A DNA stretch of 64,000 nucleotides, taken from NCBI RefSeq assembly GCF_030150155.1, contig NZ_JASLGR010000059.1, positions 62,001-126,000 of the forward strand, in the 5' to 3' direction. The DNA is from Nocardioides sp. (lineage in GTDB: Bacteria > Actinomycetota > Actinomycetes > Propionibacteriales > Nocardioidaceae). A program made the position numbers and the translations under genes. The notes below the pieces were generated by a model that had not been told where the DNA came from, ran no database searches, and saw nothing but the letters and a program-made list of their open reading frames with translations. The stretch's first letter is position 1. Each line of letters starts with the position of its first letter. Shown piece by piece: positions 15,561-24,300 of the stretch.

Positions 15561-16793
15561 GTGCCGAAGTACTTCGCCGTAGCGCTCGGCATCCTCACCG
15601 CCATCGGTGGTTTCGTCGACATCGGCGACCTGGTCACCAACGCCCAGGTCGGCAGTCGTTTCGGGATGTCCTTGAGCTGGGTGGTCGTCATCGGCGTCCT
15701 CGGGATCTGCGTTTTTGCCGAGATGTCGGGGCGGGTTGCGGCTGTCAGTGGTCGCGCTTCGTTCGACATCATCCGCGAGCGCCTCGGGCCGCGGGTCGCA
15801 CTGGTCAACCTGATCGGCTCGATGGGGGTGACGCTCCTGACCTTCATCGCGGAGATCGGAGGGGTGGCCCTCTCTCTCGAGCTCGTCACGTCCGTACACG
15901 AAATGCTCGTCGTTCCGTTCATCGGCCTCCTGGTCTGGGCGGTGCTGTGGCGCGCACGCTTCTCGATCTTGGAGAACGTCCTGGGCCTGCTGGGGCTGGC
16001 CCTGCTGGTTTTCACCGTGGCGTTGTGGGCGCTTGGTCCCGATTGGGGTTCCCTCCTCCATCAGGCGGCGTCGGTCGGCAAGCCCGCCGACGAGTCCTGG
16101 GTGACCTGGACGTACTACGCCGTCGCCCTGTTCGGGGCCGCGATGACGCCCTACGAGGTCTTCTTCTTCTCCTCCGGCGGAGTGGAAGACGGCTGGAGCG
16201 CGAAGGACATCGGAGTGATGCGTGCCAACGTATTCATCGGCTTTCCGCTCGGGGGCATGATCTCGCTCTCGATCGCCGCCACGGCCTGGCTAGCACTGGG
16301 GCCGGCGCAGATCACCGTCACCAACCTCGGCCAGGTCGCTCTGCCGATCGTGGTCGCCCTGGGCAAGATCGGCTTGGCGCTGGCCATCGTCGGGTTCGTT
16401 GCTGCAACGTTCGGCGCTGCCTGCGAGACCGGTCTGTCAGCCGGCTACTCGATCGCCCAGTACTTCGGCTGGCAGTGGGGAAAGTACGTCCGGGTGGAGC
16501 GAGCAGCGCAGTTCCATCTGGTCATCATCCTCGCCACGCTCGTCGCCGTCGGCGTGCTCGTCACCGGCATCGATCCCGTGATGGTGACGGAGATCTCGGT
16601 GGTCTTCTCTGCTGTCGCGCTACCGCTGACCTACTTCCCGATCCTCGTCATCGCCAACGACCCCGACTACATGGGGCCGCACGTCAATGGGCGGCTGGCG
16701 AATGGAATCGGCTCGGTCTACCTCGCCCTGGTGATGGTCGCGGCCCTCGCCGCGATCCCGCTGATGATCCTGACCGGCATGGGCACCGCCTGA
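15561..16793 (+). CDS. NRAMP-family divalent metal transporter with altered metal-site motifs
   Basis: Integral membrane protein of 410 residues with about 11 transmembrane helices and an NRAMP fold. In helix 1 the usual DPGN motif reads DIGD (FVDIGDLVTNAQVGS, near residue 20). In helix 6 the usual MPH reads TPYE (GAAMTPYEVFFFSSGG, near 195). Loss of the Met and gain of acidic residues would favour hard ions; from memory this resembles the NRAMP-related magnesium transporters (NRMT) rather than Mn/Fe importers. GTG 15561 was preferred over GTG 15555 for its better spacing to GGGAG. It abuts the convergent PRC-barrel-like gene. Confidence 0.85.
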   Translation: MPKYFAVALGILTAIGGFVDIGDLVTNAQVGSRFGMSLSWVVVIGVLGICVFAEMSGRVAAVSGRASFDIIRERLGPRVALVNLIGSMGVTLLTFIAEIGGVALSLELVTSVHEMLVVPFIGLLVWAVLWRARFSILENVLGLLGLALLVFTVALWALGPDWGSLLHQAASVGKPADESWVTWTYYAVALFGAAMTPYEVFFFSSGGVEDGWSAKDIGVMRANVFIGFPLGGMISLSIAATAWLALGPAQITVTNLGQVALPIVVALGKIGLALAIVGFVAATFGAACETGLSAGYSIAQYFGWQWGKYVRVERAAQFHLVIILATLVAVGVLVTGIDPVMVTEISVVFSAVALPLTYFPILVIANDPDYMGPHVNGRLANGIGSVYLALVMVAALAAIPLMILTGMGTA

Positions 16794-17474
16794 TCAGCCG
16801 AGCGGAGTGACGGGACCCGGAGGGTCATCGGCGATGATCCGCCGGGCGCCCCAGTCCACGGCGCAGACGGCCTGGATCGGCAGTTCACCCGAATGACGCA
16901 TCAGCCACCGCACCGATCCACGGAGCCAGGCCGGCCCCATCGACTCACGCCGCTCGTACCCGAGGAAGGCACCCGGCCGTGCCCTACCGATCAGCAGGCC
17001 GGTCACCTCCAGAGCGTTCAGCGTGGTCGGGCGGAGACGGACATCGAGGACCTTGCCGCAGGACTCGCCGCGCCACCGCACCTCAGCGCCGATCAGCTCG
17101 GCCAGCCGATGACGCCCCGGAGCACTACCGTCTGGCCCCTCGTCCTTCAGCACCGCCTCCCGCGAGACCCGCAGGTGCACGGCGCTGCCAACGGACGTGA
17201 CGAGATCGAAACCGATCCGCCACGGGCGGTCTCGCCCTTCCTGCTGGATGCCCAATTGGTGCCACACCGCGAGGATCCGCCGACCGCCCCGACCGGCGTA
17301 GCGCGGCAGGAGCGCGGCGGGACCGACAAGAATGCCAGTGACCTCCCAGCCATCGTCGGCCGTCCGCATCACTTCGAGGTCGTCGACCTTGCAGACAAGG
17401 AGTCCGTCGCGGTCGACCACCTGACGATCGAGTAGGTGCAGCATGGCGTCCAGGCGCCGCGGACGTGGTTTCAC
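16794..17474 (-). CDS. PRC-barrel-like domain protein
   Basis: 226-residue soluble protein with two halves that each resemble a PRC barrel: LLDRQVVDRDGLLVCKVDDL (about 13-32) and AELIGAEVRWRGESCGKVLD (about 125-145). It may bind a membrane transporter or the ribosome. It directly follows the NRAMP gene tail-to-tail, and such proteins often accompany divalent-cation transporters in actinomycetes. GTG 17474 is chosen because the SigB-type -10 at 17484-17489 ends 10 nt before it, giving a leaderless start; ATG 17444 is the alternative (216 aa). Confidence 0.7.
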   Translation of the reverse strand: MKPRPRRLDAMLHLLDRQVVDRDGLLVCKVDDLEVMRTADDGWEVTGILVGPAALLPRYAGRGGRRILAVWHQLGIQQEGRDRPWRIGFDLVTSVGSAVHLRVSREAVLKDEGPDGSAPGRHRLAELIGAEVRWRGESCGKVLDVRLRPTTLNALEVTGLLIGRARPGAFLGYERRESMGPAWLRGSVRWLMRHSGELPIQAVCAVDWGARRIIADDPPGPVTPLG

Positions 17475-17483
17475 CGCTGCGGA

Positions 17484-17508
17484 GTACCCTCTCGACCCGG
17501 TCCTATGC
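17484..17508 (-). promoter_or_regulatory. SigB-type promoter for the PRC-barrel-like gene
   Basis: On the minus strand: GCAT-N15-GGGTAC. The distance from -10 to the GTG at 17474 equals the distance seen for the small ORF at 12084, so both would be leaderless. Confidence 0.55.
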
Positions 17509-17529
17509 ACCGGTCCTTGGCCTGAGCCC

Positions 17530-17787
17530 TCAGACCGTGGTGACCCGCTTGTCGGCGGGGTCGACCTCGCGTCGGACCAGGCCCTTGTCGACGAGGGCCG
17601 AGACGTTCGCTGATCTGGGTGGTCGAGCTGCCGGGTGCGGAGTCGACGTACTGCAGGACCAGGCCGTCGTTGTTGCGCAGCGGCACGATCTCGGGGTCCG
17701 ACAGGGCGGCGAGGTGGGCGTGGCGCGAGATCATCCGGGCCCGCTGGACGAGCGCCCCCAGCTGCGCCGTCTGCTCGTCGTGACCCG
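17530..17787 (-). pseudogene. MarR-family regulator remnant
   Basis: The minus strand reads EQTAQLGALVQRARMISRHA then NNDGLVLQYVDSAPGSSTTQ, which is the start of a MarR winged-helix protein. After ISERL the frame is lost. The wing continues in a different frame as ALVDKGLVRREVDPADKRVT and stops at 17530-17532. A small deletion plus truncation has removed the recognition-helix region and the C-terminal dimerisation helices. It is almost certainly non-functional. Confidence 0.7.
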
Positions 17788-17968
17788 ATGACCTCGGCAA
17801 CGCCACCGCCCTGGCCCTGGACGCCGCACCGGGGCGCGGCGGCAGTGCGTCGGCGTGGTGTCGGCGACCGTCGGCGTGGGCGGTGAGCACACCGCCGTAC
17901 CGCTGGCGCTGACGATGCTGGTCGGAGCGCTCGCCGCGATGGTCGCCTTCCGCGCCTCGCGGGACTAG
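17788..17968 (+). pseudogene. C-terminal remnant of an MFS (Bcr/CflA-like) efflux gene
   Basis: The + strand encodes NATALALDAAPGRGGSASA and then, in another frame, VGVGGEHTAVPLALTMLVGA ending FRASRD and TAG at 17966-17968. Both parts match the last helices of Bcr/CflA-type drug-efflux proteins, with about 15 residues lost at the frame change near 17850. The rest of the gene is gone. It abuts the MarR remnant, so an efflux-pump/regulator pair once stood here. Confidence 0.65.
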
Positions 17969-18498
17969 GCGCCCAGCGGCTTGCGCAGCACGGCCATCTG
18001 CAGGTCGTCACGCTTCGGCGTGCCGAACCGCTCGTCGCCGTACGGGAAGGGTGCCGTCTCGCCGGTGCGACGGTAGCCGCGCCGCTCGTAGAACGCGATC
18101 AGCTCAGCCCGTACGTCGATCACGGTCATCTCGATCTCGGTGCTGTCCCACTCCTGGGCCACCCGTCGCTCGGCTGCGGCCATGATCTGCTTGCCCAGGC
18201 CGCTGCCCTGCTCGGTCGGCGCGACGGCGAACATGCCGAGGTAGGCGCGACCGGGCGCGCCCGCGACGGCCTGGAGGTGGACGCAGCCGACCAGGCGCCC
18301 CTCGCGCTCGGCGAGCAGGATCAGGCTGCGCTCGGCCTCGAGGTCGGCCCGGATCAGGTCGGCGTCGACCCGGCTGCCGTCGAGCAGGTCCGCCTCGGTG
18401 GTCCATCCGGCACGGCTGCTGTCACCCCGGTAGGCCGAGGTGACCAGGGCCACCAGAGCAGGAACGTCGTCCTCGACAGCATCACGCATCACCAGCAC
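17965..18498 (-). CDS. GNAT-family N-acetyltransferase
   Basis: 177-residue acetyl-CoA-dependent N-acetyltransferase of unknown substrate. The GNAT core is clear: beta4 AYLGMFAVAPTEQGSGLGKQ near 85-104, containing the Q/RxxGxG/A pyrophosphate-binding loop, and the C-terminal FYERRGYRRTGE near 140. Starts at 18498, 18492 or 18489 are possible (GTG CTG GTG ATG). Its stop overlaps the stop of the MFS remnant. Confidence 0.85.
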   Translation of the reverse strand: MLVMRDAVEDDVPALVALVTSAYRGDSSRAGWTTEADLLDGSRVDADLIRADLEAERSLILLAEREGRLVGCVHLQAVAGAPGRAYLGMFAVAPTEQGSGLGKQIMAAAERRVAQEWDSTEIEMTVIDVRAELIAFYERRGYRRTGETAPFPYGDERFGTPKRDDLQMAVLRKPLGA

Positions 18499-18541
18499 GA
18501 CGCCACCGTAGCGGGCCTCGCCCGAGGTCGAGCGGGCCCGG

Positions 18542-18733
18542 TCAGAGGAGCTTGTCGATCCCCTCGGTGACCTTGTCCTTGACCGACTCGGCCTTGTCCT
18601 TGAGCGAGGCCTTCGCCTGGTCGGCCTTGCCCTCGTTCTTCAGCCGGTCGTTGTCGGTGGCCGCTCCGAGCGCCTCCTTGGCGCGACCCTTGAGGTCCTG
18701 TCCCTTGTTCTCGAGCTTGTCATCGGCGCCCAT
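18542..18733 (-). CDS. CsbD-family general stress protein
   Basis: Small hydrophilic helical protein (63 aa): GADDKLENKGQDLKGRAKEA with repeats of the AKxxLKDKAESVKDK type. CsbD is a SigB-controlled stress protein of unknown function in Bacillus, so its place near the stress island is fitting. A GGGAG lies before the ATG at 18733. I could not find a clean GNNT-N15-GGGTAC promoter upstream, so its control is uncertain. Confidence 0.85.
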   Translation of the reverse strand: MGADDKLENKGQDLKGRAKEALGAATDNDRLKNEGKADQAKASLKDKAESVKDKVTEGIDKLL

Positions 18734-18926
18734 GGTGAGCTCCCTTCCGTCGGCGGAGGTCCCTCCGCAGTTTCGAATGAACCCCTCCAGCACAACCCGG
18801 CCGGCACCACAGGTCAAGGGCGTCACGGGCCTGCAGTCGTTCTGTTGACGAATGTTCAGGCGACTGTCAGGGAGGCCAGGTGACCCTGCTCTCCGCCCAC
18901 ACTGTGAGATCGGGCATGATTCCCCT

Positions 18927-20450
18927 ATGAGCCGCGAGCACCTCTCGGACCGGATTGTCGACCCTGAGCTGGCCGGACGTCTCATGACTGCGGCCGAGGC
19001 CGTGACCCACATTCGTCACGGGGACGCGCTCGGGATGAGTGGGTTCACCGGCGCTGGCTACCCGAAGGCGATCCCCACCGCGCTGGCCGAACGGGCCGAG
19101 GCGGCCCACGCCCGCGGCGAGGAGTTCCGGGTCCAGGTCTGGACCGGTGCCTCCACCGCACCCGAGATGGACGGCGTCCTGGCGAAGGCGCACGCGATGA
19201 GCAAGCGGATGCCGTTCCAGTCCGACCCCGCCCTGCGGGCCGGGATCAACTCCGGCGAGATCGAGTACGTCGACGTCCACCTCAGCCACGCCGCCCAGCA
19301 GGTCTGGGCGGGCTTCTACGGCAAGCTCGACGTCGCCGTGGTCGAGGTCGCCGCGATCCTGCCCAACGGCCTGCTGGTGCCGGGCAGCTCGGTGGGCAAC
19401 AACAAGACCTGGCTAGAGGAGGCCGACCGGGTCATCCTCGAGCTCAACACCTGGCAGCCCCGCGAGCTGGAGGGGTTCCACGACGTCTACTACGGCACCC
19501 GGCTGCCCCCGCACCGCGCGCCGATCCAGCTGACCTCACCGCTGCAGCGCATCGGCGACCCCTACCTGCGGGTCGACCCGGCCAAGGTGGTCGCGATCGT
19601 GGAGACCCGCGCCCCGGACCGCAACAGCCCGCTGTCCCCGCTGGACGACAACTCGATCGCGATGGCCGACCTGCTGGTCGACTTCCTGCGCCACGAGGTC
19701 CGCCACGACCGGCTGCCCGCCGAGCTGCTGCCGATCCAGTCAGGGGTCGGCAACGTGCCCAACGCCGTGATGGCGGGGCTGCTCGACAGCGAGTTCGAGC
19801 ACCTGACGGCGTACACCGAGACGATCCAGGACGGACTGCTCGACCTGCTCGACGCCGGCAAGCTGATCGGGGTCTCGGCGACCTCCTTCGGGCTGACCGC
19901 CGAGGGCGCGCAGCGGTTCAACGACAACGTGACGTCGTACAAGGGCAGGATCCTGCTGCGCAGCCAGGAGATCTCGAACCATCCCGAGGTCGTACGCCGA
20001 CTCGGCATCATCGCGATCAACGGGATGATCGAGGCCGACATCTACGGCAACGTGAACTCCACCCACGTCTCCGGCTCGGCGATCATGAACGGCATCGGCG
20101 GCTCCGGCGACTTCGCCCGCAACGCCTACCTGAACTTCTTCGTCTCACCCTCGACGGCGAAGAACGGCGCGATCTCCTCGATCGTGCCGTTCGCCAGCCA
20201 CATCGACCACACCGAGCACGACGTCCAGGTGCTGATCACCGAGCAGGGCCTGGCCGACCTGCGCGGTCTCTCGCCGCGGGCCCGCGCCGCCCGGATCATC
20301 GACAACTGCGCGCACCCCGACTTCCGGGAGCGGCTGCACGACTACGTGGCGCGCGCCGAGGCGACGTACCCGAACGCCCGTCACACCCCGCACCTGCTGG
20401 GCGAGGCGTTCAGCTGGCACCTGAACTACCTCAACGACGGCCAGATGTGA
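18927..20450 (+). CDS. Acetyl-CoA hydrolase/transferase family (succinate:CoA transferase)
   Basis: 507-residue class I CoA-transferase that moves CoA between acyl groups, most likely acetate or propionate and succinate (Cat1/AarC/ScpC group). Glycine-rich segments such as SGFTGAGYPKAIPTAL near 40, the ISSIVPFASHIDHTEHDVQV block near 415 and the catalytic Glu298 in YTETIQDG support this; AarC has its catalytic Glu at about the same position. The ATG at 18927 was chosen; upstream in-frame codons lie in the leader. It would link acyl-CoA overflow or organic-acid use to the TCA cycle. Confidence 0.9.
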   Translation: MSREHLSDRIVDPELAGRLMTAAEAVTHIRHGDALGMSGFTGAGYPKAIPTALAERAEAAHARGEEFRVQVWTGASTAPEMDGVLAKAHAMSKRMPFQSDPALRAGINSGEIEYVDVHLSHAAQQVWAGFYGKLDVAVVEVAAILPNGLLVPGSSVGNNKTWLEEADRVILELNTWQPRELEGFHDVYYGTRLPPHRAPIQLTSPLQRIGDPYLRVDPAKVVAIVETRAPDRNSPLSPLDDNSIAMADLLVDFLRHEVRHDRLPAELLPIQSGVGNVPNAVMAGLLDSEFEHLTAYTETIQDGLLDLLDAGKLIGVSATSFGLTAEGAQRFNDNVTSYKGRILLRSQEISNHPEVVRRLGIIAINGMIEADIYGNVNSTHVSGSAIMNGIGGSGDFARNAYLNFFVSPSTAKNGAISSIVPFASHIDHTEHDVQVLITEQGLADLRGLSPRARAARIIDNCAHPDFRERLHDYVARAEATYPNARHTPHLLGEAFSWHLNYLNDGQM

Positions 20451-20459
20451 CGTCGGCGC

Positions 20460-21275
20460 TCAGTGCCGGGCACGGACGTCGAGCCAGCTGGTCGCCGAGG
20501 TGAAGGTGCCCGTACCGAACCGGGCACTGAGCGCGTCGGCCACCGCCGCGGTGGCCTGGTCCAGGTCGAGGTGCGCGTCGGCCTCGATCTGCTGACGCAG
20601 CGGCGTTCCCTGGCAGTACGCCGTCGCCGCATCGCTCGCCGTCGTGGTGCAGGTCCCCGAGACGGTGGTGATGGAGACGATCGGCAGGCCGGCCCGCTCC
20701 AGGTCCATCCTGATCCGGTCGGGGTCGCTGTAGCCGTGCGGTGTCCGTTCCAGGAAGTCGAACGCGCCCCCGGGTGAGAGCTCGCGCAGGGTCGCGGTCA
20801 CAGCGGCGGCCAGGTCGTTGCGCTCGATGCTGTCCCACACCCCGAAGAAGAACGAGCGCCCCGGCCGCAGCACCCGGGCGGCCTCGGCGAAGCCGCGCAC
20901 CCGGTCGGGGAAGAACATCGCCCCGAACTGGCAGACCACCGCATCGAACTCGGCGTCGGGGAACGGCAGGTCCAGGGCGTCGGCGCGCCGCCAGCGCACC
21001 CCGTCGGCGCGGCCCTGACGGCGGGCCGCCTCGTCCAGCATCGCCTGGCTGATGTCGGTGGCGGTGATGTCGGCTCCCCGGCACATCCCCCGCAGCGCCC
21101 GGGTCAGCACGCCGGTGCCGGCTGCGGTCTCCAGCACCGCCGCGGGTTGGGCGTCGGCGACCTCGTGCGCCATCCGACGGGCGGGCTCGGCGAAGATCAT
21201 CGGCACCAGCAGCCGTTCGTACAGCGCTGGGATCGATCCGGCGAACTGGTGGTCGTGGGGCTCCGAGAGTGCCAT
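20460..21275 (-). CDS. Class I SAM-dependent methyltransferase
   Basis: 271-residue methyltransferase of the UbiE/Methyltransf_11 type. Motif I is VLETAAGTGVLTRAL (about 48-62), motif II ITATDISQAML near 75, and WRRADALDLPFPDAEFDAVV near 98-118 carries the post-motif acidic residues. The start is MALSEPHDHQFAGS at ATG 21275. The acceptor, perhaps a small molecule or quinone-like lipid, cannot be told. It is divergent from lhr, with 61 bp between. Confidence 0.85.
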   Translation of the reverse strand: MALSEPHDHQFAGSIPALYERLLVPMIFAEPARRMAHEVADAQPAAVLETAAGTGVLTRALRGMCRGADITATDISQAMLDEAARRQGRADGVRWRRADALDLPFPDAEFDAVVCQFGAMFFPDRVRGFAEAARVLRPGRSFFFGVWDSIERNDLAAAVTATLRELSPGGAFDFLERTPHGYSDPDRIRMDLERAGLPIVSITTVSGTCTTTASDAATAYCQGTPLRQQIEADAHLDLDQATAAVADALSARFGTGTFTSATSWLDVRARH

Positions 21276-21336
21276 TCGTCCACGATACGCACCGGTCCCC
21301 ATGTCGCCGCTGGCGTAATGGGCCAGACTGGCCACT

Positions 21337-24300
21337 GTGCCCCCGGTGCCCGATGTGCTCGCCTCCTTCAGCGCCCCGACGCGGGCGTGGTTCGAGGCCT
21401 CCTTCGCTGCCCCCACCCCGGCCCAGGTCGGCGCCTGGGAGGCGATCGGGGCGGGCCGGCACGCCCTGGTGGTCGCACCGACCGGCTCCGGCAAGACCCT
21501 CAGCGCGTTCCTGTGGAGCCTGGACCGGCTGCTCACCACCGCCCCACCCGAGGAGGAGCGGCTGCGCTGCCGGGTGCTCTACATCTCCCCGCTCAAGGCC
21601 CTCGCCGTCGACGTTGAGCGCAACCTGCGGGCACCGTTGGCCGGGATCCGGCACACCGCCGAGCGCGAGGGCACCGCGGTGGCCGACGTACGCGTCGGGG
21701 TGCGCTCGGGTGACACCCCTGCCGGTGACCGGCGCGCCCTGACCGCCCATCCGCCCGACATCCTGATCACCACCCCCGAGTCCCTCTTCCTGATGCTGAC
21801 CTCCCAGGCCCGGGAGGCGTTGCGCGGCGTGGAGACGGTGATCCTCGACGAGGTGCACGCAGTGGCAGGATCCAAGCGCGGCGCCCACCTGGCCCTCAGC
21901 CTAGAACGCCTCGACGCACTGCTGCCCCAACCCGCCCAGCGGATCGGGCTCTCGGCGACGGTGCGCCCCACCGAGGAGGTGGCCCGCTTCCTCGGCGGGG
22001 CCGCCCCGGTCGAGATCGTCGCTCCCCCGGCGGCCAAGACCTGGGAGCTCGACGTGGTCGTCCCGGTCGAGGACATGACCGCGCCCGGCGGCCTGGAGGC
22101 CGAGGATCCCGACGCCCCCGGTCACGACCCGGTCCGCACGGCCTCGATCTGGCCGCACGTCGAGGAACGCGTCGTCGACCTGATCCAGACCCACACCTCC
22201 ACGATCGTCTTCGCCAACTCCCGGCGACTGGCCGAGCGGCTGACCGCCCGCCTCAACGAGATCGCCACCGAACGCGCAGCGGTCGAGGACGAGGTCGTGA
22301 TCGCCCGTGCCCACCACGGCTCGGTCTCCAAAGAGCAGCGCACCCAGATCGAGGACGACCTCAAGCGCGGCCGGCTCCCCGCCGTGGTCGCGACCAGCAG
22401 CCTAGAGCTCGGCATCGACATGGGCGCCGTCGACCTGGTCGTCCAGATCGAGTCCCCGCCGAGCGTGGCCAGCGCACTGCAACGCGTCGGGCGTGCGGGC
22501 CACCAGGTCGGCGAGGTCTCCCACGGCGTGCTGTTCCCCAAGCACCGCGGCGACCTGGCCCAGACCGCTGTCGTGGTGGCCCGGATGCGCACAGGGGCGA
22601 TCGAGTCACTCGCGGTGCCGGCCAACCCGCTCGACGTGCTGGCCCAGCAGATCGTGGCGATCACCGCCCTGGAGACCTGGGAGGTCGAGGAGCTCTACGA
22701 CCTGGTGCGGCGCTCGGCACCGTTCTCGAACCTGCCGCGCTCGGCGTACGACGCCACCCTCGACCTCCTCAGTGGGCTCTACCCCTCCGACGAGTTCGCC
22801 GAGCTGCGACCGCGGCTGGTCTACGACCGGGTCACCGGCACCCTGACCGGGCGGCCCGGCGCTCAGCGCCTGGCCGTCACCAGTGGCGGCACCATCCCCG
22901 ACCGCGGCATGTTCGGTGTCTTCCTGGTCGGCGAGGGGCAGGGTCGCCGGGTCGGCGAGCTGGACGAGGAGATGGTCTACGAGTCCCGGGTCGGCGACAT
23001 CTTCGCCCTCGGTGCGACCAGCTGGCGGATCCAGGAGATCACCGCCGACCGGGTGCTGGTCACGCCGGCCCCCGGAGTCCCCGGACGGCTGCCGTTCTGG
23101 AAGGGCGACAGCCTGGGGCGTCCGGTCGAACTCGGTGAGGCGATCGGTGCATTCACCCGCGACCTGGTCGCCCTGCCCGAGGCCGAGGCCCTCAGCCGTG
23201 CCCGTGACGACGGCCTGGACGCCTGGGCCGCCGACAACCTGCTCGCCTACCTGCACGAGCAGGCCGAGGCGACCCGGGTGCTGCCCAGCGACACCCAGAT
23301 CGTGCTGGAGCGCTTCCGCGACGAGCTCGGTGACTGGCGGCTGGTGCTGCACTCGCCCTACGGGATGCCGGTGCACGCCCCGTGGGCGCTGGCGATCAGC
23401 GCCCGGCTGCGCGAGCGCTACGGGATCGAGGCCCCGGCCGTCGCTGCCGACGACGGCATCGTGATCCGCTTCCCCGACACCGATGCCGAGCCGCCCTCAG
23501 CCGAGATCGTCGTCTTCGACCCCGATGAGCTGGCCGCCCTGGTAACCGCCGAGGTCGGTGGCTCGGCACTGTTCGCATCGCGGTTCCGCGAGTGCGCGGC
23601 ACGGGCGCTGCTGCTGCCGCGGCGTGATCCCGGCCGTCGCTCGCCGCTGTGGCAGCAGCGACAGCGTGCCGCAGCACTGCTGGAGGTCGCCGCCCGCTAC
23701 CCGACCTTCCCGATCGTGCTGGAGGCGGTCCGCGAGTGCCTGCACGACGTCTACGACCTGCCCGCGCTGCTGGGCCTGATGCGGCGCATCGAGCGCCGTG
23801 AGCTCACCCTCACCGACGTCGAGAGCGCGGCGCCGTCGCCGTACGCGCGGAGCCTGCTGTTCGGCTACGTCGCCCAGTTCATGTACGAGGGCGACGCCCC
23901 GATCGCCGAGCGCCGGGCGGCCGCCCTGACCCTGGACCAGGGCCTGCTGGCCGAGCTGCTGGGCCGGGCCGAGCTGCGCGAGCTGCTCGATCCTGAGGTG
24001 CTGGCCGAGGTCGAGGCCGAGCTGCAACGGCTGGCACCCGGGCGCCGTGCCCGCGGCCTCGAGGGCGTCGTGGACCTGCTCCGACTGCTCGGCCCGCTCA
24101 CCACCGCCGAGGTCACCGCCCGCTGTGAGGACGGCGGCGCCGTCGCCGCCTGGCTGCACGACCTGACCGAGGCCCGGCGGGTCGTCGAGGTCCGGGTCGG
24201 CGGCGTGGACGCCTGGGCCGTGATCGAGGACGTCGCCCGGCTGCGCGACGGACTCGGCGTGCCGGTGCCACCGGGCACCCCGAGCGCCTTCACCGACCCG

